Shown here one piece after another: positions 35,160 through 45,099 of a DNA stretch of 64,000 nucleotides. The stretch is from Juglans regia (taxonomy: Eukaryota; Streptophyta; Magnoliopsida; Fagales; Juglandaceae). The DNA is taken from the NCBI RefSeq assembly GCF_001411555.2, contig NC_049907.1, forward strand, positions 36,105,866 to 36,169,865, read 5' to 3'. Below the pieces are notes generated by a model. It ran no database searches, was not told the origin of the DNA, and saw only the letters and a program-made list of their open reading frames with translations. The first letter of the stretch is position 1; each line of letters starts with the position of its first letter. The position numbers and the translations under genes are program-made.

Positions 35160-36890
35160 TAGAAGCGAAGAAAAAGGTTATAATAACTTTTACTCTCCTA
35201 ACTTCATTATCTTAAAGTGTAGTCTTGAAGGAGAAAAAGAAAGAACCAACGGTTTTGTGCCGTGAATATTATTGTTTCAAATTACAAATTAGAGAGTGGA
35301 ACAAGTCATTTATGTTATTATATGGTCGTTTGTTACAACAGTTTGTAGTTGATATATACGTTAAAATTGAGACATCAAGATTATAGTATTTTCTTTTGAA
35401 ACAATAGGAAATTAGATCAGATGTGTATCAAGGTATTCTCGATAGTATTTCAATTGGAGAAACTAATGTCTCAAAAATTGGAAAACATATTATTTTACCT
35501 TCATATTTTATTGGAGGCCCGAGAGATATGCGCAAAACATATATGGAAGTGATGACATTAGTTCAACGTTTTGGCAAGCCTGATATTTTCTTAACTATGA
35601 CATGTAATCCAAGTTGGAAAGAGAGCTTAGACGAATTGAATCCAAATGAAGAAGTTCAAAATTGCCCTGATTTAATTGCGCACATCTTTAGAGTAAAATT
35701 AGAGGATCTAAAAAAAGACTTATTCAAGCGAAAAATCTTTGGTCAGGTTGTAGCATATGTTTATACAATTTAACATAAAAAAAAAAAGGATTTGCCACAT
35801 GTTGATTTCTTAATTACACTATAAAAATATTGGAGAATTTATGCTCCTTAATCTTTCAATAAAATTGTTTTAGCGGAAATATCATATAAGACGAAAAATT
35901 TACCTTCATATAAAACTATTGTTATACATATGATGTATGGTCCTTGTGGAATACTGAATCCAACTAATATATATATGAAGATATAATTGTCAACAATTTA
36001 GATGCATCAAGAGTATCCACTTCAAGCAGTACCCTCCAAACAGTAACAAAGATTTATGATATTACTAAGATTTTGAAATCCACGCAACCAATGAAGGTAT
36101 AATTTTATTCCTTAAAAGTAAATTATTGTTTTATATTTAAATTTCTTTTATTCCTACATTCAAATAATGATGAATTTCATAAGTATCTATTGTTAAGTAC
36201 CATATTATACATTTATGTCTTCCTTTTTCATGTAGAGACCAAGATTTTGGGTTAGAGGAATATTTTCCATACTTTATTTACATCAAATCTTTTACTATAT
36301 GTCCTGTGCAAACTGGAATAAAGGAACTTGAATATAACAAGAAATTCATGTGCTATAATTGCAAGGACATAAGTATTTCACACCCAGGTAAATATCTTAC
36401 TTCATAATTGTAATTATCTTACATCATAGTTCAAATATACTAACCATTAATATTAACCAATAATAATCATTTTATTAATTGTAATTGTCGAGCCTATCTG
36501 GAAGTAGATGATAATGGTGGATCTATAGCAGTTGTCGCTTTTGGATCAATAGCAAAAGAAATATTAGATTATACAACCGTTGATCTCCTGGAACACACAA
36601 GCGAGGTAAAATGTACATTCATAAATCTATTTAGAAAAAATAATACATTACTTCTTTATATCTTTTCGTTATTACAGGAACATCTACCATATAATTTACA
36701 AAATATTTCAAGTAAAGTTTTAGAGAAAGAATTGATCATCTTTCTATGCACAGAAGTAAATCAACTCAGACAATTGCATCAGAAGAAGCTCAATATCATC
36801 TCCATCAGTCCTGTAACTGAAGCAACAACATTAACGCTCGGAATCTCTTGTTGTCAAACTTTCCGCTATTGTAACTATATACTTAAATAG
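35160..36890 (+). pseudogene. Helitron remnant: Rep (Helitron_like_N) and RPA-like pieces
   Basis: Decayed protein of a rolling-circle transposon. The Rep part reads 'PTVLCREYYCFKLQIRE...LLYGRLLQQFVVDIYVKIETSRL' (about 35240-35380), then an intact frame 35409-35774 with 'GGPRDMRKTYMEVMTLVQRFGKPDIFLTMTCNP' and 'FGQVVAYVYT'. Next is 'LPHVDFLI' (about 35790), where the family has a His-x-His metal-binding pair; the second His is Asp here. Farther on, separated by intron-like AT-rich gaps, come 'KELEYNKKFMCYNCKDISISHPG' (about 36320) and 'YLEVDDNGGSIAVVAFGSIAKEIL' (about 36500-36570). These resemble the zinc-bearing C-terminal OB fold of replication protein A 70 kDa, which plant Helitrons often encode. 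The helicase domain itself is absent. Element ends were not found. Confidence 0.8.
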
Positions 36891-36899
36891 AACACTAAC

Positions 36900-37815
36900 T
36901 TGTATATAAAGTCAATGTTTCTCATTCACTTTTTATTATGTTTTTTTTTTTTAAACTTTTGTAAATTTATAACCTTCTTTAAATTTGTTTAAGTTTTTTT
37001 ATTTACCTTCTCATTTCTCATCTATTACCATTTTTTCTTTCTCAATTTGTGCCCTTACTAGTGCAGTTCTTCTATGTACAGTCGTTAGATACAATCGGTG
37101 TGCAGTCATCCATGCCACGTCAGATTTTAAATGAATTATTCCTCTCTCATCAGCTCTCTCTCTCTCTCATCAGCTCAATCTCTCTCTCTTCTCAACTCTC
37201 TCTCATATCTCTCATCAAGTATCTTCACATCAGTCACATTTACATGCCGTTTGCACCAGACACTTATAACAAGCATTTTATGAAACACTGAACATGTACT
37301 ACGATTGATCACGTTTGTAGTACATACAATTATAGTCAGGTACGTAACACGTACGTACGCCTACAGTATTAATTAGTAAGTATCCTAGCTAGCTGCAGAT
37401 AAATTCTTGAAGTACTAGTACTGCATGCGTGATACAATTACTCGGGTATAACAAAATTTTAGTACAATTAATTACGACGAATTATTAACTAATGCGGTTA
37501 TATATACACAAACAAGTGCCATGTACGTACTTATAATTTGGAACCCATTGATTGCGTACGTTTGGCACAACCAAATTCATGGGGGGCTGGCCGGTAGGTG
37601 ACATGATCATCATGAACGTACGTACGTAATACGTTTATCATGACTTGATCATTATAACTTATAGTTAATAAATATTACGTCTCGATCGTACATTTCTCTG
37701 ACCAATTATATTATATATATATATACCAGTACTGGCACTGCATCATGATTCATGCATGTGTTAATTATTATTAATGATGATCAACTTCATGAACTGCTAC
37801 TGCGATTCTTTGAGC

Positions 37816-37846
<31 letters not shown>

Positions 37847-38021
37847 TGTATATATGCAGCAAACGGTTCTGACTAATTCCGACATTTGTAATTAAGATGC
37901 ATTTATATATATGCGTATTATAATAATTTTTAACAGACCTTGAAATTTATAAACTAGGACGACGGACGTCATGACCCAAAACAAACTAAATCTCGTTTGC
38001 ATAAATATTATTGGTACTGTC
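36900..38021. other. 3' flank of MUTE, microsatellite-rich
   Basis: No gene is recognised. It includes a CT-rich run ('ctctctctctcatcagctc', about 37140-37215), (AT)n at about 37713-37726 and 37817-37847, and many TACGTA/ACGTAC palindromes (37330-37630). The part next to 38022 is the likely 3' UTR and downstream region of the minus-strand MUTE gene. Confidence 0.5.
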
Positions 38022-38296
38022 TCATGAGCAGCAGAAACTTCGTTGAACTTCCACTGCTAGTTCTTCCACACTCAGCTGACATTCAAGCCCTATCTGCAAT
38101 TCATGTATAATCAGAAGTCCAAAGATTATTGCGATTTATGAATGCATCATGCATCATGTAAGTACTTCTACATGTGTACTAATTCATATATAATTTATGG
38201 ACAGAAAATTATACAATTACGTACATATATTTATAATTATGAACAAGAAAATGTAATTAATTACGTGCTTACTATTCATGTACAGAATTAAGCTAG

Positions 38297-38337
<41 letters not shown>

Positions 38338-38351
38338 GCGAATTAAGCTAA

Positions 38352-38392
<41 letters not shown>

Positions 38393-38462
38393 CTGAACAT
38401 TTTCGTGTTCGGACTTTGGAGTACTAGTATTAATATTTAATTATGTGATGAAGGCATGCTAC

Positions 38463-38509
<47 letters not shown>

Positions 38510-39866
38510 GAAATGAAAATCATGTGAAACGATAATAGTAACTCTTGAAAACCATTTAAGAGGAATGGTTTGACGGATTAAACATATATATATATATATG
38601 TATATGTATCCAATTATCCACTAAAGTTCATTAAATCAAACCTATGATCGATATTACTAGTCATGATCGATCGAGTTTGTATTAATACTGGGCTGCGCAT
38701 AACATGATCACCTATATATAGCTAGTCCAAATTAAGCGCGTACGCCAGCTTTTAGTGACATTTTAGAATAAGTAACATTAATTATAATATTCCATCGATT
38801 TGGTGATTTAGTTCCATGTCTCAACACGATTTTGCGTGTCTAACCAAGCATAAATTAAGTGTCTTAGTGTTCTATTTGAGGCATGTTTCCACAGCATATA
38901 TATATACGTTCTCAGGTAGCTTAGCTATAGCTAGGCAATTAATTAATTATAAAATCCATTGTTCCATGAAGGTATGCGGCCAACTGCATGAAGCTCAAGA
39001 AAGCAAAAGGCATTCTCCCATAGATATATTTTGATCATTTCTGCCTCCAATTGAAATAATAGGAACCTAGCTAAGAATGCTAAGTGAAATCTCCTTCACA
39101 AGTTCTCAACAGATTCTGGACAATTAATATAATTTGACGTGTAAATTAGTGAGTTCTGTTTCACCGATCATCTTAATATTGTTGGCTTAATTTGTGCCCT
39201 AGATGGCGAGTAAGAATTATTAAGATCAGTGGTTATAAGTGTGAATACAAATAAGTTTAAAGATAAGAAAGTAGATTTATTATATACCTTAATGACAAAG
39301 GAGTATAGAACAGTATCCTCCATGCTACTGATATTCAGATGAAGAACCTCGAACGAAAGCCTTTCCAACACAGTGACTATCCTTACGATTTGTCCAGGGA
39401 TTCTACGTGAGACAATTTTCAAGACCACGTTCGATCCTGAAATTTTTGCTTCGATATCTGCAACTGGAGAGTTGCAGCATGCTCCTAGTTCCTTAACATT
39501 TTCAAACCCAAAGGTACTGCTATCGAACTGAGGGGTACTTGGCTGCAGTAGTAGTACTGGTCTGGGGCTAGGAGCAGGGCCAGGGCTTAGACTCTTCCTT
39601 CTTTTCTTGGACTCCAAAGATTGTAGAACTTGGTGCAACTCCTTGATAAACTCTATAACGCCACCTATTATAGATGCTTGATCTCCCTAAACATCATTGA
39701 GCATTAAAACCCTAAGTATCGAGAGAGAGAGAGAGAGAGAGAGTGTGAGAGAGAGAGAGAGAGAAGTTACCCTTTTGATATAAAAGCATGGGGTTAAAGA
39801 GCGTAAAACTTTGAGATGCTCATTCATCTGTCTTCTCCTGTTTCTCTCCACAGCTATGTGAGACAT
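38022..39866 (-). CDS. MUTE: MUTE, bHLH transcription factor of stomatal development
   Basis: A bHLH factor that, in the known family, ends the asymmetric divisions of stomatal meristemoids and commits them to guard mother cells in the nucleus of epidermal cells. Three exons fit exactly. Exon 1 (39866-39771, 32 codons, ends YIKR) has donor GTAACT. Exon 2 (39686-39288, 133 codons, GDQASIIGG...VLYSFVIK) has donor GTATAT. Exon 3 (38093-38022) encodes [20 protein letters not shown] plus CCS and TGA. The product is 188 aa, close to the roughly 200 aa of Arabidopsis MUTE. The basic region starts at residue 3 ([17 protein letters not shown]), helix 2 is [10 protein letters not shown], a Pro-rich link follows, and a C-terminal SMF domain contains 'ACCNSP', '[15 protein letters not shown]' and '[15 protein letters not shown]'. 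No disruption is seen. Intron 1 (84 bp) and intron 2 (1194 bp) are packed with microsatellites. Confidence 0.95.
38299..38606. repeat. Cluster of (TA)n microsatellites in MUTE intron 2
   Basis: Four (TA)n tracts at about 38299-38334, 38354-38388, 38470-38505 and 38583-38600. The first two are each preceded by 'GAATTAAGCTA(G/A)CTG', so a unit of about 55 bases (flank plus tract) has been tandemly duplicated. Each tract can fold into a hairpin. Confidence 0.85.
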
Positions 39867-41269
39867 GTTTCTGGTGCAGGCTGCAACCGACCTTTGTTTC
39901 CCTTTAAGCCACAGCCACTTTTCCTCCTCACGAAGGCGATGTCTCCCCCAATTTATAAGACACGATATATATATATATATATATATAAGCTAGAGGTAGA
40001 AAACTAGGACTTGGTTCATATTAAATGATATATGTTGCAGTCTCGTGAGGTTGTTTTTAACCCTCCAGCTTCCTCTCTCTCTCTGTCTCATATTACGCGT
40101 CTCACGCTTATTATCTTGGGTCAATTACGTGGCCCGTGTTAATTCGGAGGGATTTTTTTTGTTTTCTCTCATCTTTTTCCATGCATGCTCATTTATCTGC
40201 TCCTTTAATTTCCTAGCTCTAGCATGCATACCATCATGTTCACCTCTTCAATGTCACTCACCAAGCCAGCCGTTTATTGTATCAAAATCACTCATGGTTT
40301 CAAAATTCGTGTTTCAACTTCTTAATTCGCTGGATTTGTTTGGCGCCATATCGCATGCATGCAATCCGGAAAAGTTGTATAATTTTTAAAACGAGCTAAT
40401 TAAAACTAGCATGGTGATCCATCTTGACATTGTTAAGAATATGATATAAATATTAAAGTCTACATTTTCTGGCCATCATCTTAAATTTTTAAGCCAATTG
40501 ATGATTTTATATGGTATTAGAGCAGACGTCCTGAGTTTGAATTTTACTTAACACTTCATTTTATATAATTAAATATTTCAAATGTTGGGATCACTTATTG
40601 AGAGAGAATCTAATCAACATGTGAGTGAAAGTTTAAGAACATAATATAAATAATTAAATATATATTTTTTAATTAATTTAATCTTTTAAGATAAGTGATA
40701 ATTTTTCATGCAAGCAACATATATATAAGACCTGCGAGCCTAGTTAAAATAATACAAATGAAGTACTGCTTTTATTTCAGAACGAAAACAAATGAGAAAC
40801 TAAGAGATTGAAAAATGCCTTTTGCTTTTAGGTAGGCATGTAGAATATGCATGTCACAACTCACCAAACTTGTAACATTAATATAACAGTTGTGCAGAGA
40901 CTTTATTAATTAACAGCTAGCTAGCTAGCGTGTTCTTACATTAATTGCTTTAAAAATGCTATTCATGCCATATTTCAAGGGTACTATAATGCAAACTGAT
41001 CTTTTTTCTTTTTTCTGTTTCCCTTTTCTTTTTCTTTTTTTGGGAACAAAGTAAAGGAAACATGTAGCTTGCATGCATGAGAGTTTGTGGCCTTAATTTA
41101 TTGTGTAAAAGTACATCCTTTGATCTTTATATTTTGCAGCTATGCTAGATTAGCATATTGGGTGCAGGCTCTTGGGAAAGGATGAGAAGCACTCATGTAC
41201 TAATCGATAAATATTCCATCTCTATAATGAACAATAATTTCGATACATATTTAAGCTAGCCCACCACAT

Positions 41270-41279
<10 letters not shown>
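39867..41279. promoter_or_regulatory. Upstream region of MUTE
   Basis: Intergenic region on the 5' side of the minus-strand MUTE gene. A (TA)n tract at 39964-39987 lies about 100 bases upstream of the ATG in the position of a TATA box. Beyond it are CT-rich and AT-rich stretches, TGCATGCA-type palindromes (about 40186, 40360 and 41070) and AGCTAGCTAGC (40915-40928). The 114-codon + strand ORF at 40045 has no recognisable domain. Which motifs act is not known from sequence alone. Confidence 0.5.
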
Positions 41280-41317
<38 letters not shown>

Positions 41318-41324
41318 TACATAT

Positions 41325-41700
41325 CTTCATATATGGCTACTCCTATTGCACCTATTGATCATCACAATCTTACTATGTTCAATAGGCATTTTTAAATCAA
41401 TGTAACTTCCCTTGTTAATGAATATGGTTCAAAAGAAAATCGTAATAAGAGAAAAGCTTATCATGCTACTTTTTATGCTTCTGAAAAATTACGTGTTAAA
41501 CGAAAATAGAAAGAAAAGATGAAAGACCTGCAAAGGCATATACTTTTCTTCGATTTTGTTGAAAATTACTATGTTTCAAAAAATAGTTTAAATGTTGTTA
41601 AAATTAATTTTGTCAAGGAGGAAGTCTCTGATCATATAATCAATAATATTTTTAGTATAGGGAAACCTATCCCACCATTTTGTGAATGAATAATGGACTA
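41325..41700 (+). other. Ambiguous stretch at the left end of the pararetrovirus-like locus
   Basis: On + an ATG at 41335 starts a Ser/Asn/Lys-rich reading with two early stops, possibly an old viral-type ORF. Its right part (from 41588) is the C-terminal coding end of the minus-strand capsid-region-like frame that follows. An (AT)n(AC)n microsatellite at 41275-41320 borders it. Confidence 0.35.
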
Positions 41701-42121
41701 AAATATCACCATGTCTCTCATAGTTCCATTCCATGATCCAAGGAATCTTGCACCATTTGCAGAAATGGAGACAATAAGAAAATTTGTCCATATTTCTGTC
41801 CAGTTTAGAACAAATAGCATTGTAAAAACATTTGAATGCTCTAAGTAGTGGATCAGGAAAGTTTTCAGGAATATGATCAAACTGGTTCCACCATGTGAGA
41901 AAGCAGAATGGTAGTTTTCCTTTAAACATTTTATCAAAATTGAGAAACCAGGAATGACTCATATCAGGAACTTGGAAGAACATGAATCTGTTCCAAGCAT
42001 TAATGTAGTCATAATAATTATAAGAAATATCTGTATTAGCATGTCTTTTAAAAGTAAAGGGGTTGGTTCTCCATTCTTCTTCTATTATGACTCGGAGAAT
42101 ATAGGTACTGTGGTAGATCAA
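41588..42121 (-). pseudogene. Pararetrovirus-like polyprotein fragment (post-RNase H region)
   Basis: A 177-codon open frame on minus with many aromatic residues: 'YNYYDYINAWNRFMF', 'HSWFLNF', 'FCFLTWWNQF', 'IPWIMEWNYERHGD', 'KWWDRF'. I have the impression of conserved proteins encoded beside RT-RNase H in endogenous pararetrovirus-type sequences of plant genomes, but the domain is not one I can name with confidence. It follows, in the same orientation, a duplicated RNase H end (42053-42958). The same C-terminal motif (FTKWWDRF...NIIDY) recurs on the + strand at about 43565-43640, so the locus carries inverted copies. It is an old integrated copy in a plant chromosome and is not expected to be functional. 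Confidence 0.55.
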
Positions 42122-42958
42122 TTTTGTTTTATCAGTTTTGCCATAAATGAGTTTTATGACAATTGAATCAATTTGGACTAAGAGGCTGGAATAGAATTGA
42201 AGATTTTTTGTGGAATCTTCATGGATCTAGTGAAAATCAAGGGAAAGTAAGATGAAGCAATTTTAAAAGAGTCTGTATATATAGACCGATTTGGTTCAGT
42301 GTAGAATAGATTGGTTGAATGCATCTTCCATATATACTCAGTTTTGGACTTGGGAAGTAAATACTAAGTAGCCGGCGCTAAAGCAATGGCTTTGACGTAT
42401 GGATCATATGGGGTAGAAACTGTTGAAGCAAAAGGAGGTTGAATTATTTTGCCAAGAGTGGTAAACCTATTTGCAAGCTCTATGGGTAAAGCAAGTGAAG
42501 TAGGTTCATTCTTGATAGATTTCCTATCTGGAATGGGTGGTGGAGCAGTTGTCTATTTTTCTTTTTCTTTTTTCTTGCTTATGATTGGGAGCCTGCAAGA
42601 ATTCACGGCTAAGAAAATCAGAAATAGAATTATTGGATCCTTTAGTATATTCAATTTCAAAATAAAAAATGCTTAAAATATCTTGCTATTAAGCAAAAAA
42701 ATATTTTGATGCAATGTTTTCAACATCTTTTTATAAAACATATTTGGCACTCCTGCAATCAATGCGAAGTAAAAATTTCTTATTAAGTAGATCACTTTGA
42801 AATTTAGAAATACATAGTACTATAGTTAAAATTTCTTTTTTAATAGTACTATAGTTACTTTGTGTAGGATTTCAGGCTCCGGAATGAAATCGAACAATTT
42901 GTTTAGATGAACCTGGTGAAACAATTTGTTTCAGAATGCCACCATAACCAATGTTAGA
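42053..42958 (-). repeat. Direct repeat unit A of the pararetrovirus-like locus
   Basis: About 906 bases, matching 43946-44848 at roughly 90% by eye in the same orientation. In minus sense it covers the RNase H end ('KKEIL...CISKFQSDLL', '...EFLQ'), a Pro/Ser-rich tail and a following non-conserved part. The RNase H frame here has more stops than in unit B. Confidence 0.8.
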
Positions 42959-43272
42959 GCCATCAGATTATTAGATAGGACCAGATAACTGGAAATGAGA
43001 GTAATAAGAGTATGCACAGTTAATAAGAGCAGCCGGCAGTAAAACCGACCATATGCATGTATGCAAAATACAAAATACTGAAAATAGATAGACACAAAAA
43101 TAACAATTTACATTGAAATATAAGCTTAATAAAATTACAAGTTTTGAACTTACAGAGAACTAAGTGGAAAGGGTGGAAGGTAGATAGAAGAAGAGAAGGA
43201 AGGTGAATTAGAGAGTGGATAGAGAAGAAGTTCCGAGAGAAAGTTTTGCCCCTTCTGAGAGCAAGGTTCTCA

Positions 43273-43279
43273 TTTTATA
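43273..43279 (-). promoter_or_regulatory. TATA box of the pararetrovirus-like locus
   Basis: On minus the sequence reads CTCTATAAAATGAGAACC, followed by a C/T-rich leader with 'CTCTCTAATTCACC' and a donor-like 'CTGTAAGTT' near 43152. A strong TATA box with a pyrimidine-rich leader fits the pregenomic promoter of Caulimoviridae-type elements. It lies between the two direct repeat units. Confidence 0.5.
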
Positions 43280-43454
43280 GAGTAAAAGCCGTGAGTGAAC
43301 ATTCATATGAAAGAAAAATCATCATTATGTTTCCAAATTGCGGGGGCATATGCTTTTGGCATATGATGATCAAAACATGACAAAATAGACTAGTCAGTCT
43401 TGGACGTCAATCTTCCTTTGTCCTGTAGTGTCGGTAACAGAGCAATGGATCATT

Positions 43455-43945
43455 CATCGTCACATAATCTTAGGGTACCTTTGAAATCATGTCCAAAAAC
43501 ATTTGAGTAAGGATCAGCTATTGATTTTTTATCTTCATCAGAATTGTCATTTTCTTAGTCCGTTATTCCTTCACAAAATGGTGGGATAGGTTTACATATA
43601 CCTAAAATATTATTGATTATGTGATCAGAGACTTTCCACAAACTGCACCGAATCTGCAGAATAAAGAAGAATTCCCTACTATCACACACGGTTCTGTTGT
43701 TCTAACTGGATATCCCCAAATCTAGGCACTTGCTTCACCAACGGCTTCACAACGAGGGAAAGCAACCAGTTCTTCCTCCACTAAGAAATTCTCAAAATCC
43801 AAAAAGAAGACCAATGTTCTTGAATGATTAAGCAAAAATGATTTAATTCAACTTTTTAAAAGATCCTTAGAAAATGACAATTCTAATGAAGAAAAAAAAA
43901 TTAGAAGCATCATCAGAAGCCTCAGTAGCTGATCCTTACTCAGAA
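43455..43945 (+). pseudogene. Inverted pararetrovirus-like fragment
   Basis: In the opposite orientation to its neighbours, this piece reads 'FTKWWDRF..., NIIDYVIRDF' (about 43565-43640, homologous to the end of the 42121-41588 minus frame). It goes on with 'EEFPTITHGSVVLTGYPQ', a Ser/Lys-rich basic stretch ('KKFSKSKKKTN') and an acidic tail ('LENDNSNEEKK'). Three stops interrupt it. It supplies the C-terminal part missing from the minus-strand copy, so the two were once parts of related sequences rearranged by inversion. Confidence 0.55.
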
Positions 43946-44848
43946 GTAAAGGGGTTGGTTTCCCATTCTTCTTTTGTTATGACTTGGAGAATATAGACAC
44001 TGTGGTAGATCAATTTTGTTTTATCATTTTGTCATAAATGAGTTTTAAGACAATTGAATCAGTTTGGACTAAGAGGTTTGAATAGAATTGAAGATTTGTT
44101 GTGGAATCTTCAAGGATCTAGTGAAAACCAGGTAGAAAGTAAGATGAAGCAATTTTAAAAGAATCTATATACACAGACCGATTTGGTTCAATGTAGAATA
44201 GATTGGTTGAATGCATCTTTCATATATACTCAATTTTGGACTTGGGAAGTAAATACTGAGTAGCCGGTGCTGAAGCAATAGCTTTGGTGTATGGATCATA
44301 TGGGGTAGAAACTGTTGAAGCAAAAGGAGGTTGGGTTATTTTACCAAGAGTGGTAAACCTATTGACAAGTTCTATGGGTAAAGCAGGTGAAGTAGGTTCA
44401 TTTTTTATAGATTTCCTATCTGGAATGGGTGGTGGAGCAGTTGTCTGTTTTTCTTTTTTCTTACTTATGATTGGGAGTCTGCAAGAATTCATGGGTAAGA
44501 AAATTAGGAATAGAGTTTTTAGATCCTTTAATATATTCAATTTCAAAATAAAAAATGCCTAAAATAACTTGCCATCTGGTAAAAATATGTTTTGATGTAA
44601 TGTTTTCAACATTTTTTTCTAAAACATATTTGGCATTCTTGCAATCAATGCGAAGTAGAAATTTCTTATTAAGTAGATCACTTTGAAATTTAGAAATACA
44701 TAGTACTATAACTAAAATTTCTTTTTTAATAGTACTATAGTTACTTTTGTGCAGGATTCCAAGCTCCGGAATGAAATCGAACAATTTGTTCGGATGAACC
44801 TAGTGAAACAATTTGTTTCAGAATATCAACATAACCAATATTAGAGGG
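43946..44848 (-). repeat. Direct repeat unit B of the pararetrovirus-like locus
   Basis: The partner of unit A, and the better preserved of the two. It ends at 43946 exactly where the inverted + strand fragment begins, which marks a rearrangement junction. Most of the RNase H frame described in the next entry lies inside it. Confidence 0.8.
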
Positions 44849-45082
44849 ATCTGTTTCAACAATTTTGAATGAGTTAGAAGTGGGAATACTAAGACACGGA
44901 AGAGTTTTGACGTGTCTTGATTTTTCTACTAAAGCAATATGAATTTCTTTCCAAGCAGGAGAATTTTTCGAAGACCATTGCATCTCATGTACAAGCAAAA
45001 CTCTACATTCAATAGCCGGGGGGCCAATATGCATAAAACTACAGAATAATGCTAGTTTGCTTGATGTGCCGCAAAGAATCAT
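44461..45082 (-). pseudogene. Pararetrovirus-type RNase H (Caulimoviridae-like)
   Basis: RNase H of a reverse-transcribing plant element. The first frame (45082-44741) contains 'LPCLSIPTSNSFKIVETDPSNIGYV' (catalytic Asp region) and 'QIVRFHSGAWNPAQK'. A frameshift near 44750 leads to 'NYSTIKKEILVIVLCISKFQSDLL' (catalytic Glu), 'FLLRIDCKNAKYVL' (catalytic Asp) and 'YIKGSKNSIPNFLTHEFLQ'. The closing 'FLT.EFLQ' and the 'VDCK.AKYVL' style are typical of Caulimoviridae rather than of Ty3/gypsy, and no integrase follows. No upstream RT could be read. It is an ancient, broken copy. Confidence 0.75.
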
Positions 45083-45099
45083 AACCTGATTCCTCTCTC

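Noticed and set aside
37314..37640. Repeated ACGTACGTAC palindromes considered as a regulatory cluster
   Set aside because: They are simple-sequence-like and lie downstream of MUTE in repeat-rich DNA; nothing links them to a gene.
40045..40389. 114-codon + strand ORF with a hydrophobic start
   Set aside because: It lies in the MUTE upstream region, shows no recognisable domain, and its Leu/Ser content follows CT-rich DNA.
43430..43455. TCGGTAACAGAGCAATGG resembling the TGGTATCAGAGC initiator-tRNA primer site
   Set aside because: It has mismatches in the core and lies in a rearranged block with no consistent downstream gene order; kept only as a weak hint.
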